Part shown: piece after piece, positions 1 through 9,112 of the stretch
Numbering within the stretch: position 1 is the stretch's first letter
Layout: every line of letters starts with the position of its first letter
Assembly (NCBI RefSeq): GCF_016623495.1
Contig: NZ_JAEHHL010000007.1
Span: forward strand, 248,001 to 312,000
Reading direction: 5' to 3'
From: Thermohalobaculum xanthum
GTDB taxonomy: Bacteria > Pseudomonadota > Alphaproteobacteria > Rhodobacterales > Rhodobacteraceae
DNA: 64,000 nucleotides
Notes under the pieces: model-generated
Databases searched by the model: none
What the model was told of the DNA's origin: nothing
Seen by the model: only the letters and a program-made list of their open reading frames with translations
Translations under genes and position numbers: made by a program

Positions 1-787
1 CGAAATCGATCGGCCTGGCGTCGCGGAGGATCGCGCGGGCGCGTCGGGTGAAGTCGTCCTGATCCGCAAGATGCGCCTGGCCTTCGTGCAGGACAAGAGG
101 CGCGAGCAGTCTAGAGGGCGTGCGCACGCCCTTGCGCGCACGCACGATCACGCGCTTGGCGTCGCGCCCCTCGCGGGCGGCGAGCGGCAGAACCTCGATC
201 GCGCCCGCGCGGTCGGTCAACGCGGCGAGGATCTCGGGCAGCCGTTCTGCCCTGTGTATCAAGGCGATGCGCCCGCGCGGCCGTGCCCGCGCCAGCGCCG
301 CCCCGATCCAGTCGTCGATGCCGGCACCACCTTCGCGATGCGCGCGGTCGCGGACCGCGACCGGCGACGGGGGGCTGGCACTCGGGTGATAGGGCGGGTT
401 CAGGATCACGTGATCGAACGATCGCGCCCGCAGTTCGGGCGGCGGCGCGGCGATGTCCCCCTCGACAAGCGAGATCTCGACGCCATTGAGCGCGGCATTG
501 CGCGCCGCGAGGCCGAGATAGAGCGGCTCGATCTCGAGCCCCGCGAGCGAGAGGCCGCCAACCCGCGCGGCAAGGCAGAGCGTCGCGGCACCCGCACCGA
601 TCCCGAGCTCGAGCACGCTCTGGCCTGGCGTTGCCGGCACCGCCGCGGCGAGGAGCACCGGATCCGTCGCGGCGCGGTAGCCCGAGAGGGGCTGGAGCAG
701 GCGCACGCGGCCGCCAAGCAGCCGGTCCTCGCGCAGTTCCGGATCGGCGCTTCGGGGCGATGCTGGCTCGCTGGTGCCGGCGCTCAT
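1..787 (-). CDS. tRNA1(Val) adenine-N6-methyltransferase family protein (partial)
   Basis: S-adenosylmethionine-dependent methyltransferase of the TrmN6/YfiC type (COG4123), expected to methylate an adenine in tRNA in the cytoplasm. Only about 262 N-terminal residues are visible because the frame runs off the left edge. Translation of the complement gives an SAM-binding motif VLELGIGAGAATL at residues 58-70 and the catalytic Asn-Pro-Pro-Tyr motif at 130-133 preceded by FDHVIL, which together mark N6-adenine or glutamine-N5 methyltransferases. The ATG (785-787) overlaps the TGA of the upstream DUF2007 gene, so the two are translationally coupled. The family is clear; the exact substrate is inferred from the family. 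Confidence 0.82.
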   Translation of the reverse strand, partial: MSAGTSEPASPRSADPELREDRLLGGRVRLLQPLSGYRAATDPVLLAAAVPATPGQSVLELGIGAGAATLCLAARVGGLSLAGLEIEPLYLGLAARNAALNGVEISLVEGDIAAPPPELRARSFDHVILNPPYHPSASPPSPVAVRDRAHREGGAGIDDWIGAALARARPRGRIALIHRAERLPEILAALTDRAGAIEVLPLAAREGRDAKRVIVRARKGVRTPSRLLAPLVLHEGQAHLADQDDFTRRARAILRDARPIDF

Positions 788-1014
788 CCCCACCGCCCCG
801 GCTCGTAGATGTCGATCCCGTTCTCGCGCAGGATCACGCGCGCCCGGAACAGATCCTCGCGGCGCACCATGATCCGGCGCGGGAAGGCGCCGATGCCCCC
901 CTCGAGGACGCTTATGTTGTGGTCGAAGACGAAGCAGTCTATATCCTCGGCCGCGAGGAGCGCCCTCGCGAAGGGGATCAGCGTCGGGTCGGTGGTGCGG
1001 ACGAGTTCTTCCAT
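784..1014 (-). CDS. DUF2007 family small protein
   Basis: A 76-residue protein starting MEELVRTTDP and ending EPGRWG. It matches the DUF2007 pattern: a short alpha/beta fold with a conserved tract around VFDHNISVLEGG and a PRRIMV strand. The family is often labelled a putative signal-transducing protein, but its role is not established. An open frame continues upstream to 1317, but that stretch overlaps the divergent ispB, so the Met at 1012-1014 is preferred. No strong ribosome binding site is seen. The stop overlaps the ATG of the downstream methyltransferase, a pairing I recall from other Rhodobacterales. Confidence 0.75.
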   Translation of the reverse strand: MEELVRTTDPTLIPFARALLAAEDIDCFVFDHNISVLEGGIGAFPRRIMVRREDLFRARVILRENGIDIYEPGRWG

Positions 1015-1135
1015 GCCGTGCAGCGTTACGCGAACCGTCCCGCGGCGTCGAGTGGCGGCACAGCCAGCACGCCGCAACGGGCATCCGCGGCATCGATTCG
1101 CCCACATCTCCTGACTGACCCAGCCCAAGGATCCT

Positions 1136-2158
1136 GTGCGCATGCCTTCGACCTCCGCGACGAGCCCCAACACCGCGCCCGGCCCTTTCGAGCGGCTGGT
1201 CGCGCTGGTCTCCGAGGATCTCGAGCGCGTGGGCCTGGTGATCCGCGAGCGCATGAGTTCGGAGCACGCGCCGCGCATTCCGGAAATCTCGGCCCATCTG
1301 ATCGAGGCGGGCGGCAAGCGGCTTCGGCCGATCCTGACGCTGGCCGCAGCCCGGCTCTGCGGCTATCGCGGCGATGACCACATCAAGCTGGCGGCGACGG
1401 TCGAGTTCATCCACACCGCCACGCTGCTGCACGACGACGTGGTCGACGAGAGCGCGCGCCGGCGGGGACGGGCCACCGCGAACATCCTCTGGGACAACAA
1501 GTCGAGCGTGCTGGTCGGCGACTACCTGTTTTCCCGCGCGTTCCAGCTGATGGTCGAGACCGGGTCGGTGCGGGTGCTCGGCATCCTCTCCTCGGCCTCG
1601 GCCGTGATCGCCGAGGGCGAGGTGCTGCAGCTGATCACCGCGCATGACCTGACCACGGGGCTCGACCGCTACGAGCAGGTCATCCGGGGAAAGACGGCGG
1701 CGCTCTTCGCCGCCGCGACCGAAGTGGGCGCGGTCATCGCCGAGCGGCCCGAAGACGAGGTCACGGCGATGCGCACCTATGGCGACGCGCTGGGGATCGC
1801 CTTCCAGCTGGCCGACGACTGGCTCGATTATGGCGGGTCGGCCGACGCGCTTGGCAAGAACACCGGCGACGACTTCCGGGAAGGCAAGGTGACGATGCCG
1901 GTGATCCTCGCGGTGCAGCGGGGAGACGCGGCCGCGCGCGCCTTCTGGCAGCGCACCATCGCCAGGGGGCAGCAGGGCGAGGGCGATCTCGAACAGGCTC
2001 TGGCCTACCTCGATGCGACCGGCGCGCTGGAAGCGACGCGGCAGGCCGCGCGCGACGAGGCGGCGCGCGCGATCGGCGCCCTGGCCGCCTTTCCCGAGGG
2101 GCCGATCAAGACCGCACTGACCGATATCGCCGAGTTCGTGGTCGCGCGCACGGTGTGA
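1136..2158 (+). CDS. ispB: polyprenyl diphosphate synthase (octaprenyl/decaprenyl type)
   Basis: A trans-isoprenyl diphosphate synthase of 340 residues that extends an allylic diphosphate with isopentenyl diphosphate to make the ubiquinone side chain; cytosolic. It carries GGKRLRP (59-65), the first Asp-rich motif LLHDDVVDE (D100, D101, D104) and the second QLADDWLDY (D228, D229, D232), followed by GKNTGDD and a REGK segment. Length fits IspB-like enzymes rather than short farnesyl synthases. An alternative start lies two codons downstream (1142). It is divergent from the DUF2007 gene and convergent with ispE, so two isoprenoid genes sit side by side. Product chain length cannot be read from sequence. 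Confidence 0.93.
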   Translation: MRMPSTSATSPNTAPGPFERLVALVSEDLERVGLVIRERMSSEHAPRIPEISAHLIEAGGKRLRPILTLAAARLCGYRGDDHIKLAATVEFIHTATLLHDDVVDESARRRGRATANILWDNKSSVLVGDYLFSRAFQLMVETGSVRVLGILSSASAVIAEGEVLQLITAHDLTTGLDRYEQVIRGKTAALFAAATEVGAVIAERPEDEVTAMRTYGDALGIAFQLADDWLDYGGSADALGKNTGDDFREGKVTMPVILAVQRGDAAARAFWQRTIARGQQGEGDLEQALAYLDATGALEATRQAARDEAARAIGALAAFPEGPIKTALTDIAEFVVARTV

Positions 2159-2225
2159 CGCGGCGTCAATACCCGACGAAGCGTGAACTGACGGCTGCGG
2201 CTAACCTTGGTGTTTGGCCGCCGCA

Positions 2226-3116
2226 CTAGGCGACGGGCGCCGCCGTCACCCACCAGCCTGGCGCCTGCGCGCGGATCCGGTCGGCATGCGCAAGCGCGGC
2301 CTCGGCCGTCTGGTGCAGGGCAAAGCATGTGGCACCCGACCCCGACATCCGCGCAAGCGGGGCATCTCCAAGCGCCGCGACAACCTCGCCGATCTCGGGG
2401 CAGAGATGTCGTGCGGCGGGCTCGAGATCATTGCGCTGTGCCCGGAGCCAGTCGACCAGGGACGGGAAGTCCCGAAACCCCTGGCCGGGCGCAGCAGGAC
2501 CCGGCGGATGATCCTTCTCGACCGTCGCGCGAAAGACGGCACGGGTCTCGACGCTGCGCAGCGGATTGACGAGCACCATCCAGAAGTCCGGCATCGCGGG
2601 CCCGGGTGTCAGTTGCTCGCCGACACCCGCCATCAGCGTCGCGCGCGGTGCGGCGAGGCAGACCGGCACGTCCGCCCCGAGCCGTTCCGCGAGCCCCTCG
2701 GGCACGGAGACGCCCCAGCGCCTGGCGAGAACCCGCAGCGCCGCCGCGGCGTCGGACGAACCGCCGCCGATGCCCGACGCGACAGGCAGGTTCTTGGTCA
2801 GGCGAAGCGCCGCACGCGGCCGGGCGATCGCGCATGCCTGCGCCAGCATCTCGGCCGCCCGCAGCACGAGGTTGTCGCCACCCGCCGGAAGGTCCCAGCC
2901 GAACGGACCATCGAGCGAAAGCGACAGGCCCGGCCCGTCCTCGGCCTCGATCACGTCCCCGACCCCGGGAAACACGGCGAGGCTTTCGAGCAGGTGATAG
3001 CCATCGGCCCGCAGGCCGCGCAGATGAAGGAACAGGTTGACCTTTGCCGGCGCGGCATCGGACATGCCCCCGCCGGCCGCGCGGGACGCGGCGGGGTCGG
3101 ACGACGTCAGGGTCAT
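2226..3116 (-). CDS. ispE: 4-diphosphocytidyl-2-C-methyl-D-erythritol kinase
   Basis: A GHMP kinase of 296 residues that phosphorylates CDP-methylerythritol in the MEP isoprenoid pathway. The N-terminal APAKVNLFLHL segment holds the conserved Lys25. The ATP-binding loop PVASGIGGGSSDAA spans residues 111-124, and the GADVPVCL segment holds the likely catalytic Asp149. A later GHMP motif (MSGSGATCF) lies near the C terminus. The true start may be the internal Met at residue 18, since the first 17 residues are low-complexity. It follows the TPR gene with a 2 bp gap, so the two are probably cotranscribed. Confidence 0.93.
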   Translation of the reverse strand: MTLTSSDPAASRAAGGGMSDAAPAKVNLFLHLRGLRADGYHLLESLAVFPGVGDVIEAEDGPGLSLSLDGPFGWDLPAGGDNLVLRAAEMLAQACAIARPRAALRLTKNLPVASGIGGGSSDAAAALRVLARRWGVSVPEGLAERLGADVPVCLAAPRATLMAGVGEQLTPGPAMPDFWMVLVNPLRSVETRAVFRATVEKDHPPGPAAPGQGFRDFPSLVDWLRAQRNDLEPAARHLCPEIGEVVAALGDAPLARMSGSGATCFALHQTAEAALAHADRIRAQAPGWWVTAAPVA

Positions 3117-3118
3117 TG

Positions 3119-4870
3119 TCAGCCGCCGTTCTTCGCGTCCGTCGCCCCGATCACCGCGGGCGTTCCGCTCGCGGCTTCCTCGGCAAGCACCGTGTCGAGG
3201 CCGACCTCAAGCTTCCGGCGGATCCGCTTGAGATCCTTTTCCTCGGGCTCGAACGACAGGGCGCGCTTCCACTGGAATCGTGCCTCGGTCTTGCGGCCGA
3301 CCATCCACAGGGCGTCGCCATAGTGATCGTTGATGACCGGATCCACCGGCATCAGTTCGACGGCGCGCTCGAGATGGGTCGAGGCAGCCTCGAAATCGCC
3401 CAGCCGGTACAGGACCCAGCCCAGGCTGTCGACGATGTAGCCATCCTGCGGCCGCTGCTCGACCGCCTTTTCGATCATGGCCTGCGCCTCGTCGAAATTG
3501 AGGCCCATCTCGACCCAGGAATACCCCAGGTAGTTCAGCACCAGAGGCTGGTCGGGTTCGAGCTCAAGGGCCTTCAGGAAGTCGGGCTCGGCCAGGTCCC
3601 ATTGCTTCGAGCGCTCATAGGCGATGCCCCGCTGGTAGAACAGCACCCAGTGATAGGGCTCGACCTCGGGCAAAAGGCGGATCGTCGCGTCGTAGGCCAG
3701 CGCCGCCTCGTCGAAACGCTCCTCGCGCCGCAACAGGTCGCCGAGCGCGTTCTGCGCCTCGATCGATCGCGGGAAGCGGGCGGCGACCTCGCGCATCGCG
3801 ATGATGGCGGGCTCGACACGACCCGAGAGCTGCAAGGTCTCGGCGCGGCCGATCTGGGCCTGCATCGCCTCGGGCACGTCGCGCGGCACCGTCTCGTAGG
3901 CCGCGATCGCCTGGTCGTACTGGTCGGACGCACGCAGCATCTGCGCCGTCAAGAGCTTGGCCTCGATCAGGTCGGGGTCGAGGAAATTCGCCAGCCGCGC
4001 GTAGGCAAGACCGACCATCCGGTTCGCGCCGCGCGCGAGAAAGCCCGCGAGGTCGAAGAACGCCTCGGCCGTGCCCTGCTCGGCGCTCGTGACGACGGGA
4101 GACGGCAGGTCGCCCTGCGCGATCGAGCGCTCCAGGTCCTCGAGCCGGTCGTCGCCGAGCGTGCGGCCCAGGCGCTGCGAGATCAGGGCACGCGCCTCGT
4201 CGGTGCGGTCGAGCCGCGCCAGCGCGCCGGCCTGGCTGCGGACGAGGCGAAATCCCGCCGTGTCAGGGCTGTCGGATGCCTTCAAGAAGGCCTCGACCGC
4301 GGCCTCGTCATTGCCCGCCAGCGCCTCCATCAGTCCGAGATGATAAGATGCCAGCTGCTGTCCCGCGGGGCCGAGGTTGGTGTCCGCCTGGAGGTCGGTG
4401 ATCGCCATGCGCGCGGCATTCGTGTCGCCAGCCGCGACATGCGCCCATGCCTCGATGAGAAGCCCGAGAAACTGGCCGCCATCCTCGGGCACGGCGTCCA
4501 GCGCCGCGCGCACCTCGTCGGGCTTCCGGCGTTTCAGGCCGTCGGCGGCGAGGACGAGGGCGCCGAGATTGTGGCCAGGCGAGACCTCCTCGAGCCGCCT
4601 CGCAAGGGGAATCGCGGTATCGACCTGACCGGCTGCGACCTTGGCGAGGATCGTGCGTTCGAGCAGGGTCTTGTCCGACGGATCGCCGGCAAGGGCCCGG
4701 GCATAATACTCGGCCGCGCCGGCGGCATCACCGTTCCGCACGGCCTGCTCGGCCGCGAGATAGGCACCAACGGCAGGCTCGGCAATGCCCGGCCGGGGCG
4801 CGCCTGCGAGGAGGAGCGCGATGGCCGAAACGCCCACCGCGCGGGTCACGAAAGAGAAGCAGCAGTCCAA
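3119..4870 (-). CDS. exported tetratricopeptide-repeat protein
   Basis: 583 residues with an N-terminal signal peptide: a hydrophobic segment VGVSAIALLLAGA followed by a likely cleavage near residue 30. Most of the protein is helical repeats, with clear TPR units in the second half (for example a YDQAIAAYETVP unit and a run near residues 400-530 with repeated A-x(3)-YD / LG pairs). It should be periplasmic or membrane-attached and act as a protein-binding scaffold; no catalytic domain is seen. It is the first gene of the likely TPR-ispE transcription unit. Its partner is unknown. Confidence 0.85.
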   Translation of the reverse strand: MDCCFSFVTRAVGVSAIALLLAGAPRPGIAEPAVGAYLAAEQAVRNGDAAGAAEYYARALAGDPSDKTLLERTILAKVAAGQVDTAIPLARRLEEVSPGHNLGALVLAADGLKRRKPDEVRAALDAVPEDGGQFLGLLIEAWAHVAAGDTNAARMAITDLQADTNLGPAGQQLASYHLGLMEALAGNDEAAVEAFLKASDSPDTAGFRLVRSQAGALARLDRTDEARALISQRLGRTLGDDRLEDLERSIAQGDLPSPVVTSAEQGTAEAFFDLAGFLARGANRMVGLAYARLANFLDPDLIEAKLLTAQMLRASDQYDQAIAAYETVPRDVPEAMQAQIGRAETLQLSGRVEPAIIAMREVAARFPRSIEAQNALGDLLRREERFDEAALAYDATIRLLPEVEPYHWVLFYQRGIAYERSKQWDLAEPDFLKALELEPDQPLVLNYLGYSWVEMGLNFDEAQAMIEKAVEQRPQDGYIVDSLGWVLYRLGDFEAASTHLERAVELMPVDPVINDHYGDALWMVGRKTEARFQWKRALSFEPEEKDLKRIRRKLEVGLDTVLAEEAASGTPAVIGATDAKNGG

Positions 4871-5029
4871 TGCGGTCTCCTCGGAATGGTAGCCTTACAG
4901 GCGGCACATGGGGGCCGCAGCGTGGAAATCCTAGCGCATCGCGCCAACCGACCGACAGATTATCGCAATACGGTCCTCCGGAAAGGAAATATCGCCGCGC
5001 GGCCGTGCGTCGAGCCCGAAGCGTTGCAC

Positions 5030-6124
5030 TCAGTCCAGCCCCGACAGCCAATCGACGAGCGCGGGCGGCACGATCTGCTGAGCGCGGCGCGAGACGAAGA
5101 CACCGATATGTCCGGTGGGAACCTCGACCTCACGGTAGGCGACATTGCGCAGGTGGCGGCGCAGGGCCTTCGAGCACGGCGGTGGAATGATGTGATCGCG
5201 CAGGCCGTAGATGTTGATGACCGGACAGGCGATGTCGCCAAGCCGCACGGGCCGGCCGCCGACCACGAAGCTGCCCTTCACGAGCCGGTTCTCGGCATAG
5301 AGGCCGATGAGCCAGTCCTTGGCCGCCTCGCCGGGATGGTCGGGCCGGTCGGCGAGCCATTTCTCCATCCTGAGGAAGGTCTCGAAGGCGTCGTCGTCCT
5401 CGGCGATCTCGAGCAGGTCGGCGCTGTATTTCGACACGGTTCGCGCCGGCGCGAGGTTCTGGAAGACCGCGCCCGTCAGCTCGCCGGGGAGATTGCCCCA
5501 GTCGTCGACCATCCGCCGGATCAGGTCGGGGTCGAGGCTGCGCGTCCACAGGTTGAGATGCCCATGTGTCGGCTCGGGGTCCTCGACATCGGCGTGGAAA
5601 TCGACCGGCGTGACCGCGAGCGCGAGGCCCTTCAGCCGATGCGGGTGCAGCGCCGCGTGGCAAAGCGCGAAATCTCCGCCCTGGCAGATCCCGAAGATGA
5701 CCGCGCGGCTCTCGCCGCTCGTGCGGGCGACGGCGGCGAGGATCTCGCCAAGGAAGACATCGGCGTAATCGGTGAAATCGAGGAAACGATCGGCCCGGGT
5801 CGGGTTTCCCCAGTCGACCACATAGGTGTCGACCCCGGCGGCGACGAGGCGCTCGACCAGCGAGCGGCCCGGCTCGAGATCGCTCATCGTCGCCCGGCCG
5901 ATCAGCCCGTGCACGATCACCATCGGACCAAGATGGGGCTCGGCAACCGGCCGGTAGCGCGACAGGCTGACCTTGCCGTCGCGCCAGACGAGGTCCTTCG
6001 GCGTGGTCGCGATCTCGACCTGGCGTGTGCCGGACTCGCCGAGCCGCCTCGCGAGCCTCGTCATGCGCCGCGTGAGCTCGGCCATGCGCGCCACGCTACG
6101 ATCGCTTTCTGCCCCCGCGCTCAC
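5030..6124 (-). CDS. phaC: class III poly(R)-hydroxyalkanoate synthase, catalytic subunit PhaC
   Basis: A 364-residue alpha/beta-hydrolase-like enzyme that polymerises hydroxyacyl-CoA into PHA storage granules. The modified lipase box GICQGG has the catalytic Cys147. The other triad members are Asp310 in GLRDHIIPP and His339 in TGHIGVF. The short length (about 360 residues, no long N-terminal extension) and the adjacent phaE point to the two-subunit class III form, as in Allochromatium, not the about 600-residue class I enzyme. It overlaps phaE by 4 bp, so the two are coupled. Confidence 0.92.
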   Translation of the reverse strand: MSAGAESDRSVARMAELTRRMTRLARRLGESGTRQVEIATTPKDLVWRDGKVSLSRYRPVAEPHLGPMVIVHGLIGRATMSDLEPGRSLVERLVAAGVDTYVVDWGNPTRADRFLDFTDYADVFLGEILAAVARTSGESRAVIFGICQGGDFALCHAALHPHRLKGLALAVTPVDFHADVEDPEPTHGHLNLWTRSLDPDLIRRMVDDWGNLPGELTGAVFQNLAPARTVSKYSADLLEIAEDDDAFETFLRMEKWLADRPDHPGEAAKDWLIGLYAENRLVKGSFVVGGRPVRLGDIACPVINIYGLRDHIIPPPCSKALRRHLRNVAYREVEVPTGHIGVFVSRRAQQIVPPALVDWLSGLD

Positions 6125-6864
6125 CTCTCGTGATCCGGACCTTGTTCGCCGCCACCGCCGGCCCGCAACGCCCTGACCTCGCGCCGGAGCGCGTGGACGG
6201 TCGCATGGAGGTCGTCGAGTTCGGCACGCGTGGGCAAGCCGAGGAACCCCGCGAGCCGGTCGATCCTTTTCCGCAGCGTTCCGCGCACGGCGATCTGGGC
6301 TTCGATGAGATCGCGCTGCGCGGCAAGAAAGGCGTCCGAGCGGTGCGTGCGCGCCATCTCGGCATCCGCCACCTCGCGCCAGAGCGCCGTCATCTGCGCC
6401 CAGTCGGGATCCGGGCGCTTCTCGTCCCGCGCGGCGGCAAGCTCGGCCGAGAGCCGCTCAACGAACGCCTTGAAGGCGCGCATCCAGCCCTCGGCAACAA
6501 CGGCGCGGAACTGCTCGAGTGCGGCGGAGAAGGCGATCCACTCCCGCGTGGACCGGATCGCTTCGCGCTCCTCGCGCAGGATATCAGCAAGCTCTGGGCC
6601 CTCGAACCACCGCCAGAGATCGGCCATGCCGCCCTGGCCCGCGGGGCGGAGCCAGCCCGCGGGATCGAGCGGGCTCGCGCCGGGCTCGGAATGGCGCGCT
6701 GCGTGGGCCTCGGCGAAGGCCTCGGCAAAGCGCGACCACGCCTTGTGCAGCGCCTCGGCCCGCTGCCAGGCCGCCGATCCGGCGGCGTTGGAGTCGGCGA
6801 AGGCGCGCGCGCCTTCCAGCCAAAGCCGGAAGAGATCGCCCTCGGCGCCGCCGCCATCGGACAT
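6121..6864 (-). CDS. phaE: class III poly(R)-hydroxyalkanoate synthase, PhaE subunit
   Basis: 247 residues, rich in Ala, Arg and Trp and mostly helical. The length, an LWRWFEGPELADILREER-type segment near residue 85, and the C-terminal helical tail (RAELDDLHATVHALRREVRALR, a predicted coiled coil) fit PhaE, the non-catalytic partner that activates class III PhaC. It lies directly upstream of phaC and overlaps it by 4 bp, which supports the assignment because PhaE sequences are poorly conserved. PhaR-type partners are shorter, so PhaE is the better call. Confidence 0.85.
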   Translation of the reverse strand: MSDGGGAEGDLFRLWLEGARAFADSNAAGSAAWQRAEALHKAWSRFAEAFAEAHAARHSEPGASPLDPAGWLRPAGQGGMADLWRWFEGPELADILREEREAIRSTREWIAFSAALEQFRAVVAEGWMRAFKAFVERLSAELAAARDEKRPDPDWAQMTALWREVADAEMARTHRSDAFLAAQRDLIEAQIAVRGTLRKRIDRLAGFLGLPTRAELDDLHATVHALRREVRALRAGGGGEQGPDHER

Positions 6865-6945
6865 AGCGTGCCCCCTTCGTCACTCTCTGGAGGTTGCTAC
6901 ACCGCTTTCGCACGGATCGCCAGTGCGCCAAGGGTGGCGGGCGGC

Positions 6946-7977
6946 TCAGTCGCTCGGCCCGATCTCGGACCCGTCACGCCGGCGATACACCCTGAGCCCG
7001 TCCGGGCGCTGGACGATCCGCAGGCCGTCTCGCGGATAGTCGATCTCGTCGCGATCCGGCAGGCGGCTGCCGATCTCGAGGACCACGGCCGGTGCCGAGC
7101 TCCGATTCTCGAGATGATGCGCCCGCCCGCCGCCGCCCGCGAAGCCCGCGCAATCGCCCGGACCGAGCCGCGTCTCGGCCTTGCCCGAGACGAGCCAGGC
7201 CTCGCCCTCGAGCACCATCACGAACTCGTCCTCGTGGCTGTGCGCATGCGGGATCGAGGACGATGCGCCGGGTTCGAGCTCCAGCCGGTTAACCCCGAAC
7301 TGCGAGAGGCCGAACGGGTCGCCGAGGCGCCGCTTCACCCGCCGGCGCGCGCTCTCGGCCGATGCGACCGGATGGGGCGCGCCCTGCTCGCCCGCCACGT
7401 CCGCCGAGGCGAGAACCAGAGGCGGATCCAGCCGCGCGACGCGCGACGCGCGTGCCGCGGCCCCAAGCGCGCGCAGCGAAGCGAACTCGACCCGCACCTC
7501 CTCGGCGGCGATGCCGGGCACGATCTCGGCCAGGGTGGCCGCACCCTCGACCGCGCCGAGGCGCGCATAGAAGCGCCGCGCGCCCGCGTTCGCGCTCAGC
7601 ACCCAGCACCAGAGCCGCTGGCGGCCGAGCGCGCCGAGCCGGTCCGCAACCTCGCGCATCAGCGCGGCGCCGACGCCCTGCCCGCGGGCGCGCGGATCGG
7701 TGTGAAGTGCGGCCAGGTGGTCGGCGCCGGGATCGTCGCGGTCAGGATGGGTCGCAGCGAAGCCGAGCACCCGCGCGCCCTCGACCGCCACGAGCACCGC
7801 CCGCATGCTTGCCGACGGCGCGAGGACGCGCTCCCACAACCCGCGATGCTCGGCGGCGAGGCCCGGGCCCAGAGCGCCGTCGGGAAGGAGCGGCGCATAG
7901 GCATCGCCCCACGAGGCGGTGTGGATCGCCGCGATCGCTGCGGCGTCCGTCGGCACCGCCGGCCGGATCACATGCAT
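6946..7977 (-). CDS. fusion of GNAT N-acetyltransferase and cupin domain
   Basis: A 343-residue two-domain protein. Residues 1-165 form a GNAT fold with the acetyl-CoA loop DPRARGQGVGAAL (94-106, core R98-G-Q-G-V-G) and the C-terminal NAGARRFYARLG segment typical of GNAT motif B. Residues about 215-325 form a cupin with PHAHSHEDEFVMVLEGE (H244, H246, E251, G258) and a second motif ending in a His pair (H287, H288), so a metal site is likely. The linker (166-214) is Ala/Arg rich. The acetyl acceptor is unknown; the cupin may bind the substrate or regulate. It stands alone between phaE and the hydroxyacid dehydrogenase. Confidence 0.85.
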   Translation of the reverse strand: MHVIRPAVPTDAAAIAAIHTASWGDAYAPLLPDGALGPGLAAEHRGLWERVLAPSASMRAVLVAVEGARVLGFAATHPDRDDPGADHLAALHTDPRARGQGVGAALMREVADRLGALGRQRLWCWVLSANAGARRFYARLGAVEGAATLAEIVPGIAAEEVRVEFASLRALGAAARASRVARLDPPLVLASADVAGEQGAPHPVASAESARRRVKRRLGDPFGLSQFGVNRLELEPGASSSIPHAHSHEDEFVMVLEGEAWLVSGKAETRLGPGDCAGFAGGGGRAHHLENRSSAPAVVLEIGSRLPDRDEIDYPRDGLRIVQRPDGLRVYRRRDGSEIGPSD

Positions 7978-8010
7978 AGAGCCCCGCCTCCCGGGTTACG
8001 GACACTCGGC

Positions 8011-8997
8011 TCAGAGCATCGAGGGCAGCACCTGGTCGGGCGGCCGGTGACCGTCGGCAAATGTCTTGATGTTGATGATGACCTTCTCGCCCATCTCGAG
8101 CCGCCCCTCGAAGGTGGCCGACGCCATATGCGGCAGCAGAACGACGTTCGGCAGCCCCATCAGGCGCGGATTGACGCCGGGCTCGTGCTCGAACACGTCG
8201 AGCCCCGCCCCCGCCAGCTCGCCCTTGACCAGCATTCGGGTCAGCGCGTTCTCGTCGATGATCTCGCCGCGCGCGGTGTTCACGATGTAGGCACTCTTCT
8301 TCATCAGCGCGAGGCGCCGGGCCGAGAGCAGGTGGAACGTGCCCGGCGTGTGCGGGCAGTTGACGCTGACGATATCCATGCGGGCGAGCATCTGGTCGAG
8401 GCTTTCCCAGTAGGTGGCCTCGAGCGATTCCTCGATGCTTTCGTGAAGGCGTCGGCGGTTGTGGTAGTGGATCTGCAGGCCGAAGGCCCGCGCGCGCCGC
8501 GCCACGGCCTGTCCGATCCGGCCCATGCCGACGATCCCGAGCCGCTTGCCCCAGATGCGGTGGCCCATGATCGCGGTGGGCGTCCAACCCTCCCACTTGC
8601 CCGACTGCATCAGCTCGATCCCTTCGGCCAGCCTGCGCGGAACGGCGAGGATCAGCGCCATCGTCATGTCGGCCGTGTCCTCGGTCAGCACGCCGGGCGT
8701 GTTGGACACGAGGATGCCACGGGCGCGCGCCGTCTCGACGTCGATGTGGTCGAAGCCGGCGCCGTAATTGGCGATCAGCTTGAGCTGTTCGCCGGCCTGG
8801 GCCAGGAGCTTCTGGCCGATCCTGTCGGTCACCGTCGGGACCAGCACGTCGGCGGTACGGATCGCCTCGGCAAGCTCGGCCTCGCTCATCGGATGGTCGT
8901 CCTCGTTGATGCGAACTTCGAAGAGCTCGCGCATCCGTGTCTCGACGGCCTCCGGCAGCTTGCGGGTCACGACGACGGAGAGACGCTTGCGGGTCAT
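8011..8997 (-). CDS. D-isomer-specific 2-hydroxyacid dehydrogenase (glyoxylate/hydroxypyruvate reductase type)
   Basis: A 328-residue NAD(P)-dependent oxidoreductase of the D-2-hydroxyacid family. The dinucleotide loop GMGRIG is at 157-162, and the catalytic triad is Arg243 (TARGE), Glu272 (HEP) and His290 (LPHMASAT). NYGAGFDHID near residue 80 is the substrate-loop signature shared by D-glycerate dehydrogenases and glyoxylate reductases. It probably interconverts glycerate and hydroxypyruvate, or glycolate and glyoxylate; the specific substrate cannot be fixed by sequence. It is divergent from the SH3-domain gene. Confidence 0.88.
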   Translation of the reverse strand: MTRKRLSVVVTRKLPEAVETRMRELFEVRINEDDHPMSEAELAEAIRTADVLVPTVTDRIGQKLLAQAGEQLKLIANYGAGFDHIDVETARARGILVSNTPGVLTEDTADMTMALILAVPRRLAEGIELMQSGKWEGWTPTAIMGHRIWGKRLGIVGMGRIGQAVARRARAFGLQIHYHNRRRLHESIEESLEATYWESLDQMLARMDIVSVNCPHTPGTFHLLSARRLALMKKSAYIVNTARGEIIDENALTRMLVKGELAGAGLDVFEHEPGVNPRLMGLPNVVLLPHMASATFEGRLEMGEKVIINIKTFADGHRPPDQVLPSML

Positions 8998-9112
8998 CCC
9001 AATTCCCTTTCCTTTGGGCCTGTCCCATGTGTTAGATTCTTGCGCGGGTGGATTGAAGAGGGCATTTCCTCCCCGGACAAGAAATCACGCGACACCCGGG
9101 ACGCCAGCGCAT

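Noticed and set aside
71-808. Long plus-strand open frame at the left edge
   Set aside because: It is antisense to the methyltransferase and DUF2007 genes, Arg-rich, and has no family motifs.
3044-6133. A 1029-codon plus-strand open frame
   Set aside because: It is the complement of the TPR and phaC genes in a GC-rich genome; no domain or ribosome site.
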